64,000 nt of DNA. Source: JAKAWQ01 sp963840545. GTDB taxonomy: Bacteria; Pseudomonadota; Alphaproteobacteria; Acetobacterales; Acetobacteraceae. Location of the stretch: the NCBI GenBank assembly GCA_963840545.1, contig CAWIZE010000004.1:62001-126000 (forward strand), written 5' to 3'. Within the stretch, counting starts at the first letter, position 1. The number at the start of each line of letters is the position of its first letter. The notes below the pieces were generated by a model. It had not been told where the DNA came from. It was given only the letters and a program-made list of their open reading frames with translations, and did no database searches. This document shows positions 24,836-34,313 of the stretch, one piece after another. The translations under genes were made by a program, and so were the position numbers.

Positions 24836-25631
24836 ATGCTCGCCGCGCCGCCCAGGTCCGCAACCACGTCCCCGACCGCGCCCCTAAGGGGCGGCGCGCA
24901 CCCGCGCGGGGAGGATACGCGTCTGCGCATCCTCCGCACCGCGCTCGAGGTCTTCGCCGCCGCGGGCTACGAGGGTGCGAGCACGAGGCTGCTGGCGCGC
25001 CGGGCCGGGGTGAACCTGCCGGCGATCCAGGTACTATTTCGGCAGCAAGGAGGGCCTCTACTCGGCAGTGGTCGAGCACATTGCCGAGAGGATGGAGACC
25101 CGGATGGCGCCGGTGATGGCGGAGATCCGCGCAGCACTCGCGGACGGGGCGCCTTCGCCGGCGGAGCTCCTCGGCCTCCTGCTCCGGATGCTCGATGCCT
25201 TCGTCGAGTTGATCATGGACCGCGAGAGCCCGGACTGGGAGAGCCGGGCGCTCTTCTTCGCCCGCGCCGAAATCGAATCCGCCGCGGCCCTGGAGCCGCT
25301 CTACCAGCGGGTGATGCGCCGCGTGGTCGAGCCCTGCGCCGCCCTTGTCGGCGGGCTGCTCGACCGGCCCGCGGACGACGCCAAGACGCTGCTCCATACG
25401 CTCGCCGTCCTCGGCCAGGTGACGATCTTCTGCAATCGCAAGACCCAGCGCGTGCTGGACTGCCGGGAGGGCGCCTGCGCTGCGAGCACCCCGGCGATCC
25501 AGGCGGTGGTCCGGGAGCACACCACTGCGATCTTTCAGGGCGCGATCTTTCAGGGCGCGATCTCCCAGGGCGCGATCTCCCAGGGCACGATCTGCCGGGC
25601 GGCGCTCGATGAGCGGAAGGACGCGCCGTGA
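24836..25631 (+). pseudogene. TetR-family repressor with one-base frameshift
   Basis: The frame from ATG 24836 encodes a TetR HTH (RLRILRTALEVFAAAGYEGA, STRLLARRAGVNLPAIQ), then loses similarity. One extra G at 25030-25031 explains it: skipping it restores YYFGSKEGLYSAVVEHIAER and an open frame to 25631, including a CerR-type C-terminal domain (ESRALFFARAEIESA, VEPCAALVGGLLDR). As written the protein cannot bind ligand; a GTG at 25068 could give only the C-terminal half. The end overlaps the next gene by GTGA. It is either a genuine mutation, which would free the efflux operon from repression, or a base-calling error. The last codons are a 15-bp tandem repeat. Confidence 0.8.
25527..25601. 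repeat. 15-bp tandem repeat at the 3' end of the TetR gene
   Basis: Five units of 15 bp (GCGATCTTTCAGGGC twice, GCGATCTCCCAGGGC twice, then a degenerate one) encoding a GAIFQ/GAISQ pentapeptide repeat in the C-terminal reading frame. The pentapeptides lie beyond the TetR fold and look like a late extension. Confidence 0.85.
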
Positions 25632-27163
25632 GCCGCCGCGGGGCGTGCGTTCATGCCGGGCCGCTCGCTGCGCTCTCGGCGCTGCTGCTCGCCGGCTGTG
25701 CTGTCGGGCCCAATTTCCATTCCCCGGCCGCCCCTTCCGTCAGCGGGTATACGCGCTCACCCCTGCCCGCGGCGACGGTCGCGGCCGACGCGCCCGGCGG
25801 CGCGGCGCAGCACTTCGTCCCGGGCCTCGATATTCCCGGGGAATGGTGGGCGCTCTTTCATTCCCCCGCGCTCGACCGGCTGATCGCCGAGGCGCTCAAG
25901 GCCAATCCCGACCTGGCGGCCGCCGAGGCGGCGCTGAGGCAGGCCAACGAGAACGTCTATGCGGCGCAAGGCGGGTTCTTCCCGGACGTGACGGGAAGCT
26001 TCCAGGCCGAGCGCCAGGCCTTCTCCGCCGCCGAGTTCGGCGCCTCGACCGGCAAGAGCTCGACCTTCAACCTGGTGACGCCGACGCTCGCGGTCTCCTA
26101 TCCGCTCGACGTCTTCGGCGGCGTCCGGCGGCAGGTGGAATCGCTTGCCGCAACCGCCGAGTATCAGCATTTCGAGCTCGAGGCCGCCTACCTCACCCTG
26201 ACCTCGAACGTCGTCGTCGCGGCGATCGACGAGGCCTCGCTCCGCGGCCAGATCGCGGCGACGGACGACATCATCCGCATCGAGTCCGCCCAGCTCAACG
26301 TCGTTGAGCAGCAGTTCGAGCTGGGCGCGGTGGCCAAGGCGGAGGTGCTCTCGCAGCAGGCGACGCTCGCCGCGACCCGGGCGAGCCTGCCGGGGCTCGA
26401 GAAGGAGCTGAGCCAGACGCAGGACCGGCTCGCCGACCTGATCGGCCGCTACCCGAGCCAGGCTCCGCAAGCGCAATTCGATCTGCCCGGGCTGACATTG
26501 CCCGAGCAATTGCCGGTGAGCCTTCCCTCGGCGCTGGTGGCCGAGAGGCCCGACGTGCGCGCGGCCGATGCGACCTTGCACGCGGCCAGCGCGAATGTCG
26601 GCGTCGCCATCGCCAACGAGCTGCCGCAATTCAGCATCAGCGGCGAGTTCGGAAGCATGGCGCTTGGCGTCGGCTCGCTCTTCACGCCGGCGACGACCAT
26701 CTGGAGCGCGGTCGGCGGGGTCGCGACGACGGTGTTCGACGGCGGCACGCTGCTCCACAAGAAGCGGGCGGCGGTCGCCGCCTTCCAGCAGGCGGCAGCG
26801 CAATATCGCAGCACCGTGCTCGGGGCCTTCCAGAACGTCGCCGATGCGCTGCACGCGCTCGAGTCCGACGCCGATGCGCTTGCGGCACAGGTGACGGCCG
26901 AGCAGGCCGCGGCCGCGAGCCTCGAGCTCGCGCGGCAGCAATTCACGCTCGGCGCGATCAGCTATCCGACCCTGCTCAATGCCGAGACCAGCTATGAGCA
27001 GGCGCGGATCAACCTGGTGCAGGCAGAGGCCACCCGGTTCGCCGATACCGCCGGGCTTTTCCAGGCGCTCGGCGGCGGCTGGTGGCACCGCACGGACGTC
27101 GCCGAGGCGACGAAGGGCAGCCCGGATCGGTTCTGGCTGCCGGGCGAAGCCCCAGGGCATTAG
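25628..27163 (+). CDS. RND efflux outer-membrane lipoprotein (OprM/NodT family)
   Basis: 511 residues from GTG 25628. A signal peptide ends in the lipobox LLAGC, so the protein is lipid-anchored to the outer membrane. The duplicated TolC-like fold is visible: GEWWALFHSPALDRLIAEAL and NPDLAAAEAALRQANENV in the first half, RPDVRAADATLHAASANVGV and QFTLGAISYPTLLNAETSYE in the second. It forms the exit duct of a tripartite pump with the two following genes. Overlaps the TetR relic by four bases. Placing the outer-membrane gene first, before adaptor and pump, is less common. Confidence 0.93.
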   Translation: MSRRGACVHAGPLAALSALLLAGCAVGPNFHSPAAPSVSGYTRSPLPAATVAADAPGGAAQHFVPGLDIPGEWWALFHSPALDRLIAEALKANPDLAAAEAALRQANENVYAAQGGFFPDVTGSFQAERQAFSAAEFGASTGKSSTFNLVTPTLAVSYPLDVFGGVRRQVESLAATAEYQHFELEAAYLTLTSNVVVAAIDEASLRGQIAATDDIIRIESAQLNVVEQQFELGAVAKAEVLSQQATLAATRASLPGLEKELSQTQDRLADLIGRYPSQAPQAQFDLPGLTLPEQLPVSLPSALVAERPDVRAADATLHAASANVGVAIANELPQFSISGEFGSMALGVGSLFTPATTIWSAVGGVATTVFDGGTLLHKKRAAVAAFQQAAAQYRSTVLGAFQNVADALHALESDADALAAQVTAEQAAAASLELARQQFTLGAISYPTLLNAETSYEQARINLVQAEATRFADTAGLFQALGGGWWHRTDVAEATKGSPDRFWLPGEAPGH

Positions 27164-27185
27164 CAGGGCAATAACGGAGACAAGC

Positions 27186-28316
27186 ATGGCCAAGCGCATG
27201 ATCATCATGCTGGTCGCGGTCGGCCTCGTGCTCGGCGGGGTGTTCGGCTTTCAGATGTTCAAGGCGCGCATCATCAAGCACGTCCTGGCCTCGTTCGCCA
27301 ATCCGCCGCAGACGGTCTCGACCACCACCGCCAGCCTCCAGGAATGGCGCCCCGCGCTCTCGGCCGTCGGCAGCCTGACGGCCGACCAGGGCGCCAACCT
27401 CTCGCTCGAGGTCGCGGGGATCGTGACCGAGATCGACTTCCGTTCCGGCGGGGCGGCGCAGAAGGGCGACGTGCTCCTGCGGCTGCGCGCTGACGACGAC
27501 ATCGCGAAGCTGCACGCGCTCCAGGCGACCGCGACGCTCGCGCGCATCACCTACGATCGTGACCTCAGGCAATTCCGGGCCCAGGCGGTGAGCCAGGCCA
27601 CCCTCGATATCGACTCGGCAACGCTCAAGAACGACCAGGCGCAGGTGGCGGCGCAGCAGGCAATCGTCGATCAGAAAATCCTGCGCGCGCCCTTCTCCGG
27701 CACGCTCGGAATTCGTGCCGTCGATCTCGGCCAGTACCTCTCCGCCGGCACCACGGTGGTCGGGCTGCAGGCGCTGGATACCCTGTTCGCCGATTTCTAC
27801 CTGCCGCAGCAGGATCTCTCGCGGATCCGCGTCGGCCAGAGCGTCACGGCGGCGATCGATGCCTATCCGGGACGGGAGTTCCCGGGCCGGATCGTCGCGA
27901 TCAACTCCGCGGTCGATCCGGACTCCCGCAATTTCGAGGTGCGCGCGGAACTGCCCAACCCGGGCCATTTCCTTCGTCCCGGCATGTTCACCACCCTCGC
28001 TATCGAATCGGGCGCGCCCGAGCCGCGGATCACGCTGCCCCAGACCGCGGTCGCCTACAATTCGTACGGCGATTCGGTCTTCGTCGTGGTCCACAAGCCG
28101 GCCGCCGCGAATCGCGCGCCCGGCCTCTTCGCCGAGGAGACGTTCGTCACCGTCGGCCCGACGCGCGGCGACCAGGTCGCCGTGCTCAAGGGCGTGGCGG
28201 CGGGCGAGACCGTCGTCACCTCCGGGCAGATCAAGCTGCACAACGGCTCGCCGGTGCTGATCGACAACAAGGTGCAGCCGCTCGACAACGCGACCCCCGT
28301 GCTCACCGATCCTTGA
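27186..28316 (+). CDS. RND efflux periplasmic adaptor (membrane fusion protein)
   Basis: 376 residues. An N-terminal hydrophobic helix (about 5-23) anchors it. It has a barrel-sandwich half-motif (GIVTEIDFRSGGAAQKGDVL), a helical hairpin (about 100-160, LHALQATATLARITYDRDLR...), the second lipoyl half (APFSGTLGIRAVDLGQYL) and the beta-barrel (IRVGQSVTAAIDAYPGREFP, FLRPGMFTTLAIE). The adaptor bridges inner-membrane pump and outer-membrane duct. 22 bases separate it from the duct gene and 14 from the pump gene. Confidence 0.94.
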   Translation: MAKRMIIMLVAVGLVLGGVFGFQMFKARIIKHVLASFANPPQTVSTTTASLQEWRPALSAVGSLTADQGANLSLEVAGIVTEIDFRSGGAAQKGDVLLRLRADDDIAKLHALQATATLARITYDRDLRQFRAQAVSQATLDIDSATLKNDQAQVAAQQAIVDQKILRAPFSGTLGIRAVDLGQYLSAGTTVVGLQALDTLFADFYLPQQDLSRIRVGQSVTAAIDAYPGREFPGRIVAINSAVDPDSRNFEVRAELPNPGHFLRPGMFTTLAIESGAPEPRITLPQTAVAYNSYGDSVFVVVHKPAAANRAPGLFAEETFVTVGPTRGDQVAVLKGVAAGETVVTSGQIKLHNGSPVLIDNKVQPLDNATPVLTDP

Positions 28317-28330
28317 GAAGGGGATAGGCG

Positions 28331-31300
28331 ATGTCGTTCACAGATATCTTCGTCCGCCGGCCGGTGCTGGCGAGCGTGCTCAGCCTCGCCATCCTCGTGC
28401 TCGGCCTGCGCGCCGCCGGCTCGCTGCCGATCCTGCAATATCCGCGGACCGAGAACGCCGTCATCACCGTCACCACCCCCTATCCGGGGGCCGATCCCGC
28501 GACCATCGCGGGGTTCATCACCACGCCCCTCGAGAACGCGATCGCCCAGGCCAACGGGATCGATTACATGACCTCGACGAGCACGCCGGGGATCAGCACG
28601 ATCACCGTCAACCTCGTGCTCAACTACGATCCGGACAAGGCGCTCTCCGAGATCAGCACCAAGATCACCTCGGTGCTCAACCAGCTCCCGCCCGAGGCGG
28701 AACAGCCCGAGCTGACGGTCGCGGTCGGCCAGACGATCGACGCGATGTATATCGGCTTCTCGAGCGATGTTCTCGCGCCCAACCAGGTCACCGACTACCT
28801 CGTGCGCGCGGTGCAGCCGAAGCTGCAGGCGGTGTCGGGCGTGCAGACCGCGGAGCTGCTGGGCGCGAAGAACTTCGCGCTGCGCGCCTGGCTCGACCCG
28901 GTCAAGATGGCCGCCTACGGCGTGACCGCGAGCGATGTTGCGACCGCGCTTGCCCAGAACGACTACATCTCGGGGCTCGGCAGCACCAAGGGGCAGATGG
29001 TGCAGGTGAACCTCGCCGCCTCGACGAACCTGCACACGCTCGAGGAGTTCCGCGACCTCGCGGTCAAGACCAGCGGTGGGGCGATCGTGCGGCTGAACGA
29101 CGTGGCCCACGTCTCGCTCGGCTTCGACGATTACGATTCCCAAGTCAGCTTCGACGGCAAGCAGGCGGTCTATATCGGCATCCAGATCGCACCCGGCGCC
29201 AACCTGCTGAGCGTCATCAGCCACGTCCGCGACGTCTTCCCCGGCATCCAGGCGAACCTGCCGCACGGCATGCAGGGCCGGATCGTCTATGATTCGACCG
29301 CGTTCGTGAACAGCGCGATCAGCGAGGTGGTCTGGACCCTGGTCGAGGCGATGCTGATCGTGACCGCGGTGATCTTCGTCTTCCTCGGCTCGCCGCGCTC
29401 GGTGCTGATCCCGGTGATTGCGATCCCGCTCTCGCTGATCGGCACCTTCACGATGATGCTGATGTTCGGCTTTTCCATCAATCTGCTGACACTTTTGGCA
29501 CTGGTCCTGGCGATCGGCCTGGTCGTCGACGACGCCATCATCGTGGTGGAAAACGTCAATCGGCTGCTGGCGGAGGGCTTGCGGCCGATCCCGGCGGCGA
29601 TCCGCGCCGCGCGCCAGCTCGGCGGGCCGATCATCGCCATGACCGTGGTGCTGATCGCGGTCTATCTGCCGATCGGCTTCCAGGGCGGGCTCACCGGCGC
29701 GCTCTTCACCGAGTTCGCCTTCACCCTCGTCGGCGCGGTGACGGTCTCGGCGATCATCGCGCTCACCCTCTCGCCGATGCTCTGCTCGCGCGTGCTCAAG
29801 CCGCACGAGGGCGGGCTCGAGGGGCGGCTCGTGGCGGGCATCGATCGCGGGTTCAGCGTGCTCCGCCGGGGCTATGAGCGCTGGCTGCACGGCAGCCTCA
29901 ACTACCTGCCGGTCACCGCCGTGTTCGCCGCGATCGTGCTCGGCAGCATCTTCTTCCTCTACAGCAGCGCGACCAGCGAGCTTGCCCCGCAGGAGGACGA
30001 GGGCGCCATCCTCGCCGCCTCCACCGCGCCGCCCAACGCGACCCTCCAGCAGCGCCTGCTCTACGACGCGCAGGTCTACAAGGCGTTCGCGAGCTTCCCG
30101 GAAACGGCCCATGTCTTCCAGCTCGACATGCCCGGCCAGGTCATCGGCGGCGCGGTGCTGAAGCCGTGGGACCAGAGGAAGCGGACGGCGAACCAGCTTC
30201 AGCCGCTGATGCAGCGCGCCCTCGCCGGCATCGCCGGCGTCCAGGCCGTCGCCTTCCAGATCCCGCCGCTGCCCGGCGCCAACGGCCTGCCCGTCCAGTT
30301 CGTCATCGACACGACCCAGGGCTTCGGCGCGCTTGACGGCGTTGCCCAGCAATTCCTCGAAGCCGCGCTCAAAAGCGGGCTCTTCATCTTCTTGCAGAAG
30401 GACCTCCGCATCGACCAGCCGCAAGCGACGGTGGTGATCGATCGCAGCAAGGCCGCCCTCCTCGGCCTCAAGATGAGCGATATCGGCGGCGCGCTCAGCA
30501 GCATGCTCGGCGGCGGCTACGTCAATTATTTCAGCCTCGATGGCCGCTCGTACAAGGTGATCCCGCAGGTCCAGCAGCGCTACCGGCTCAACACCAGCCA
30601 GGTCAACAGCTACTATATCCGCACCGCGAGCGGGGCGATGGTGCCGCTCTCAACCGTGGTTCATATCACCAACCAAACGGTTCCCGAATCGATCAACCAC
30701 TTCCAGCAGCTCAATTCGGCAACCATTCAGGGGGTGCCCGCGCCAGGCGTGGCCCTCGGCACCGCGCTCTCCTCTCTCGCCAAACTCGCGCAGGAGACGC
30801 TGCCCGCCGGCTACACCATCGATTACGGCGGCCCCTCCCGCCAGTATATCCAGGAATTGAGCGGCTTCCTCGTTACCTTCGGGCTCGCCCTGATCATCAT
30901 CTATCTCTCGCTCGCCGCCCTCTTCGAGAGCTTTCGCGACCCCCTGGTCATCCTCGTTTCGGTCCCGATGTCGATCGCCGGCGCCCTGATCTTCGTCTCC
31001 GTCGGCATCGGCGGCGCGACGCTCAACATCTATACCGAGGTCGGGCTGGTGACGCTGATGGGGCTGATCAGCAAGCACGGCATCCTGCTCGTCGAATTCG
31101 CCAACGAGCTGCAAAAGGATGGCAGGAGCAAGCGCGAGGCGATCGAGATGGCTGCCGGCATCCGGCTGCGGCCGATCCTGATGACCACCGCGGCGATGGT
31201 GCTCGGCGTCGTGCCGCTGCTGACCGCGGGCGGGGCGGGCGCGGCCTCGCGTTTCGATATGGGGCTCGTCATCGCCAGCGGGCTCTCGATCGGCACCCTC

Positions 31301-31399
31301 TTCACGCTCTTCGTGGTGCCCGCCGTCTATATGCTCCTCTCCGCCGACCACTCGGCGCGGAGCGTCGCGGCCGAGGCGGAGCTCTCGCTCACCCCATAG
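28331..31399 (+). CDS. RND multidrug efflux permease (AcrB/MexB-like, HAE1)
   Basis: 1022 residues, the usual length, with the twelve-helix twofold RND layout. Starts SFTDIFVRRPVLASVLSLAI. The proton-relay pair lies in LAIGLVVDDAIIVVENVNRL (helix 4) and its lysine partner in GLISKHGILLVEFANE (helix 10). Periplasmic porter domains follow helices 1 and 7 (EDEGAILAASTAPPN begins the second). It exports drugs or other amphiphiles using the proton gradient. Substrate is not predictable. Its end overlaps the converging SDR gene by 11 bases. Confidence 0.95.
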   Translation: MSFTDIFVRRPVLASVLSLAILVLGLRAAGSLPILQYPRTENAVITVTTPYPGADPATIAGFITTPLENAIAQANGIDYMTSTSTPGISTITVNLVLNYDPDKALSEISTKITSVLNQLPPEAEQPELTVAVGQTIDAMYIGFSSDVLAPNQVTDYLVRAVQPKLQAVSGVQTAELLGAKNFALRAWLDPVKMAAYGVTASDVATALAQNDYISGLGSTKGQMVQVNLAASTNLHTLEEFRDLAVKTSGGAIVRLNDVAHVSLGFDDYDSQVSFDGKQAVYIGIQIAPGANLLSVISHVRDVFPGIQANLPHGMQGRIVYDSTAFVNSAISEVVWTLVEAMLIVTAVIFVFLGSPRSVLIPVIAIPLSLIGTFTMMLMFGFSINLLTLLALVLAIGLVVDDAIIVVENVNRLLAEGLRPIPAAIRAARQLGGPIIAMTVVLIAVYLPIGFQGGLTGALFTEFAFTLVGAVTVSAIIALTLSPMLCSRVLKPHEGGLEGRLVAGIDRGFSVLRRGYERWLHGSLNYLPVTAVFAAIVLGSIFFLYSSATSELAPQEDEGAILAASTAPPNATLQQRLLYDAQVYKAFASFPETAHVFQLDMPGQVIGGAVLKPWDQRKRTANQLQPLMQRALAGIAGVQAVAFQIPPLPGANGLPVQFVIDTTQGFGALDGVAQQFLEAALKSGLFIFLQKDLRIDQPQATVVIDRSKAALLGLKMSDIGGALSSMLGGGYVNYFSLDGRSYKVIPQVQQRYRLNTSQVNSYYIRTASGAMVPLSTVVHITNQTVPESINHFQQLNSATIQGVPAPGVALGTALSSLAKLAQETLPAGYTIDYGGPSRQYIQELSGFLVTFGLALIIIYLSLAALFESFRDPLVILVSVPMSIAGALIFVSVGIGGATLNIYTEVGLVTLMGLISKHGILLVEFANELQKDGRSKREAIEMAAGIRLRPILMTTAAMVLGVVPLLTAGGAGAASRFDMGLVIASGLSIGTLFTLFVVPAVYMLLSADHSARSVAAEAELSLTP

Positions 31400-32171
31400 A
31401 GGAATTGAATCCACCGCCGTCGAGCAGAAGATTCTGCCCGACGATGAAGCCCGCATGGACGGAGCAGAGGAAAGCGCAGGCGGCGCCGAACTCCGCCGGA
31501 TCGCCGACGCGCCCCGCCGGCGTCGCCCGCGCCCGCTCCGCCAGGACCTCCTCGACCGGCCGGCCCGCCGCGCGCGCGACCTCCTCGGCGGTGCTGCGCA
31601 GCCGATCGGTGAGGAACGGCCCGGGCAGGATATTGTTGATGACGACGTTGTGGCGCGCGACCTGGCGCGCGAGGCCGGCAACGAACCCCGTGAGCCCGGC
31701 GCGCGCGCCGTTGCTCATCCCCAGCGTCGCGATCGGCGATTTCACCGAGGCCGAGGTGATGTTGACGATGCGCCCGAAGCGCCGCGCGATCATCGGGTCG
31801 ATGACGGCACGGATCAGCGCGATCGGCGTCAGCATGTTGGCGTCCAGCGCCTTGATCCAGTCCTCGCGCGACCATTGGCGAAAATCGCCGGGCGGCGGGC
31901 CGCCGGCATTGTTGACGACGATATCGGGCTCGGGGCAGGCGGCGAGCGCGGCTTCGCGCCCGGCCGCGGTGGTGATGTCGCCGGGGACGGCGGTCACGGC
32001 GACGCCCGTCGCGGCGCGGATCTCCGCCGCCGTGCGCTCGAGCGCCTCGGCGCCGCGTGCGGTGATGGTGACGGCCACGCCCTCGCGCGCCAGCGCCATC
32101 GCCGAAGCCCGGCCGAGCCCCTTGCTCGCGGCGCAGACGAGCGCGCGTTTGCCGGCGATTCCGAGATCCAT
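31389..32171 (-). CDS. Short-chain dehydrogenase/reductase
   Basis: 260 residues from ATG 32171 with GGGGGAAG just upstream. Classical SDR marks: ALVCAASKGLGRA (cofactor loop, about 10-22), the VNNAGG motif, INITSASV with the catalytic serine and, in place of the usual YxxxK, SNGARAGLTGF. The catalytic Tyr/Lys pair therefore appears replaced: the expected tyrosine is an asparagine and the lysine an arginine. A TGG-like end (LLLDGGGFNSS) is normal. The same variant occurs in the FabG-like group related to 3-oxoacyl reductases of unknown activity. Function uncertain; possibly altered catalysis. Confidence 0.85.
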   Translation of the reverse strand: MDLGIAGKRALVCAASKGLGRASAMALAREGVAVTITARGAEALERTAAEIRAATGVAVTAVPGDITTAAGREAALAACPEPDIVVNNAGGPPPGDFRQWSREDWIKALDANMLTPIALIRAVIDPMIARRFGRIVNITSASVKSPIATLGMSNGARAGLTGFVAGLARQVARHNVVINNILPGPFLTDRLRSTAEEVARAAGRPVEEVLAERARATPAGRVGDPAEFGAACAFLCSVHAGFIVGQNLLLDGGGFNSSMG

Positions 32172-32205
32172 TTCTTCCCCCTTTTCCTTTTTCAGGCGGC
32201 CCTTT

Positions 32206-32646
32206 TCAGGCGGCGACAGCGATCGTGCCGAGCGCCGCGCGGCTCGCGTCCGGGATCGGTACCGGGCGCATCCCCGCCCGCTCGACATAGACATGCACGA
32301 AGTGGCCCTCGGCCGCGGCCTCGTCTTCGTCGTTGCGGAAGACCGCGACCTCGTAGCGCACCGAGCTGGTGCCGATGCGCGCGACCCGCACGCCCACCGT
32401 GACCTGGTCGGGGAAGGAGACCGAGGCGTGGTAGCGGCAGCCGGTCTCGACCACCACCGTGATGATCTCGCCGTCCGAGACGCCGATGAGCTCGTGGCGG
32501 AGCAGGAAATAGGTCACGGCCGTGTCGAAATACGAATAGTACTCGACATTGTTGACATGCCCGAAGGCGTCGTTGTCCTTCCAGCGCGTGGTGATCGGGT
32601 GGAAGAAGCGGTAGTCGCTGCGGCGGCTGCGCTCAGGACGGCTCAT
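32206..32646 (-). CDS. Acyl-CoA thioesterase, 4-hydroxybenzoyl-CoA thioesterase type
   Basis: 146 residues from ATG 32646, with GAGGTGG upstream. A hot-dog fold with RWKDNDAFGHVNNVEYYSYF, in which the aspartate is the catalytic residue of the 4HBT/YbgC group, followed by ETGCRYHASVSFPDQV and RYEVAVFRNDEDEAAAEG. It hydrolyses acyl- or aroyl-CoA; substrate unknown. On the same strand as the SDR gene 34 bases downstream, so the two could be co-transcribed. Confidence 0.87.
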   Translation of the reverse strand: MSRPERSRRSDYRFFHPITTRWKDNDAFGHVNNVEYYSYFDTAVTYFLLRHELIGVSDGEIITVVVETGCRYHASVSFPDQVTVGVRVARIGTSSVRYEVAVFRNDEDEAAAEGHFVHVYVERAGMRPVPIPDASRAALGTIAVAA

Positions 32647-32721
32647 GCGGCGGACCACCTCGGGACGTGCGTGCCCGCCTATCATCGGGGCGCGGCGCGG
32701 GGTTCGTAAAGCCGCCCCCTT

Positions 32722-34308
32722 TCAGAAGCTGAGCGGCGCGGCCTGCACCACCAGCGGCAGCGCGCGGACGGCTGCCAGCACCGGCTCGGGCACCGCCTCG
32801 TCCACCGCGACCAGGCAGATCGCATCGCCCCCGGGAGCGGCGCGGCCAAGATGGAAGGTCGCGATGTTGATGCCGGCATCGGCGAGCTCGGCGCCGAAGC
32901 GGCCGATGAAGCCCGGGCGGTCTTGGTTGGTGACGTAGATCATGTGGCGGGAGAAATCCGCCTCCACCGGGATGCCCTTGATGGCGACGAGGCGCGGGCG
33001 GTCGTTGGCGAAGAGCGTGCCGGCGACCGCGCGGGTCTGGTGCTCGGTGGTGATCGAGAGCGTGACCAGCGTCTGGTACTCGCTCGGGCGCTCGTGGACC
33101 GTCTCGGCGACCTCGATGCCGCGCTCGCGCGCGAGTGCTGCCGCATTGACCATATTCACGCCTTCCAGGATCGGCGAAAGCAATCCCGCGAGCGCAGCCG
33201 CCGTGAGCGGCTTGTGATTGAGGTTCGCCGCGGCCCCCTCGTATTCGATCGTGACCCGCTCGATGACGCCCTCGCGCGACTGGGTGAGCTGGCCGGCGAA
33301 GCTGCCGAGCAGGCGGCAGAGCTCCATGTAGGGACGCAGCCGCGGCGCCTCCTCTGCCGAGACGGAGGGCATGTTGACGGCGTTGACGACCGCACCGGTG
33401 AGCAGGAAGTCGCTCATCTGCTCGGCCACCTGGATGCCGACCTTCTCCTGCGCCTCTTCGGTGGAGGCGCCGAGATGCGGCGTGCAGACGACGGTCTCGA
33501 GCGCGAAGAGCGGGCTTTCACCCGGCGGCTCGGTCGCGAAGACGTCGAGCGCGGCGCCGGCGACATGGCCCGCGCGGATCGCAGCGGCGAGTGCCGCCTC
33601 GTCGATGAGCCCGCCGCGCGCGCAATTGACGATGCGCACGCCCGGCCGCATCGCCGCGATCGCCGCGGCCGAGATGATGGTGCGCGTCGCCTCCGTCAGC
33701 GGCGTGTGCAGTGTCACCACATCCGCCCGCGAAAGAAGGTCGGAAAACTCCACCTTCTCGACCCCGAGCGCCACCGCGCGCGCCTCGGTGAGATAGGGGT
33801 CGTAGGCGATCACCTTCATCTTGAGCCCGACCGCCCGGTCGGCGACGATCGAGCCGATATTGCCGCAGCCGATCAGGCCGAGCGTCTTGCCGAACAGCTC
33901 CATGCCCATGAAGCGGGCCTTTTCCCACTTGCCGGCCTTGGTCGAGGCGGACGCCTCGGGGATCTGGCGGGCGAGCGCCATCATCAGCGCGATCGCGTGC
34001 TCGGCGGTGGTGATCGAGTTGCCGTGCGGCGTGTTCATGACAACGACGCCGCGCCGCGTCGCGCTCGTGACATCGACATTATCGACGCCGATCCCCGCGC
34101 GCCCCACCACCTTCAGGTTCGGCGCGGCCTCGAGCAGCTCCCGCGTCACCTTCGTCGCCGAGCGCACCGCGAGCCCGTCATAGGCGCCGATGATCTCCCG
34201 AAGCTCGGGCGGCTTGAGCCCGGGCCTGAGATCGGCCGCGATCCCGCGCTCGCGGAAGACCGCAACGGCGGCAGGCGAGAGCTTGTCGCTGATGAGAACC
34301 TTCGCCAT
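32722..34308 (-). CDS. serA: D-3-phosphoglycerate dehydrogenase
   Basis: 528 residues, the long form. First step of serine synthesis: 3-phosphoglycerate to 3-phosphohydroxypyruvate. Substrate/NAD domains: GRAGIGVDNVDVTSATRRGV, GLIGCGNIGSIVADRA (NAD loop, about 146-161), NCARGGLIDE (Arg) and the Glu/His pair in FATEPPGE and CTPHLGAST. An intervening domain (about 320-450) and a C-terminal ACT domain (HMIYVTNQDRPGFIGRFGAE) follow, which usually sense serine. Start MAKVLISDKLSPAAVAVF is the family start; the frame is open further upstream but unrelated. Six bases after serC. Confidence 0.96.
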   Translation of the reverse strand: MAKVLISDKLSPAAVAVFRERGIAADLRPGLKPPELREIIGAYDGLAVRSATKVTRELLEAAPNLKVVGRAGIGVDNVDVTSATRRGVVVMNTPHGNSITTAEHAIALMMALARQIPEASASTKAGKWEKARFMGMELFGKTLGLIGCGNIGSIVADRAVGLKMKVIAYDPYLTEARAVALGVEKVEFSDLLSRADVVTLHTPLTEATRTIISAAAIAAMRPGVRIVNCARGGLIDEAALAAAIRAGHVAGAALDVFATEPPGESPLFALETVVCTPHLGASTEEAQEKVGIQVAEQMSDFLLTGAVVNAVNMPSVSAEEAPRLRPYMELCRLLGSFAGQLTQSREGVIERVTIEYEGAAANLNHKPLTAAALAGLLSPILEGVNMVNAAALARERGIEVAETVHERPSEYQTLVTLSITTEHQTRAVAGTLFANDRPRLVAIKGIPVEADFSRHMIYVTNQDRPGFIGRFGAELADAGINIATFHLGRAAPGGDAICLVAVDEAVPEPVLAAVRALPLVVQAAPLSF

Positions 34309-34313
34309 CGGCC

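Noticed and set aside
28055..30424. 789-codon open frame on the minus strand opposite the RND permease
   Set aside because: Composition is His/Arg/Asp/Glu-rich with no domains; it mirrors the permease frame, a common effect of high GC.
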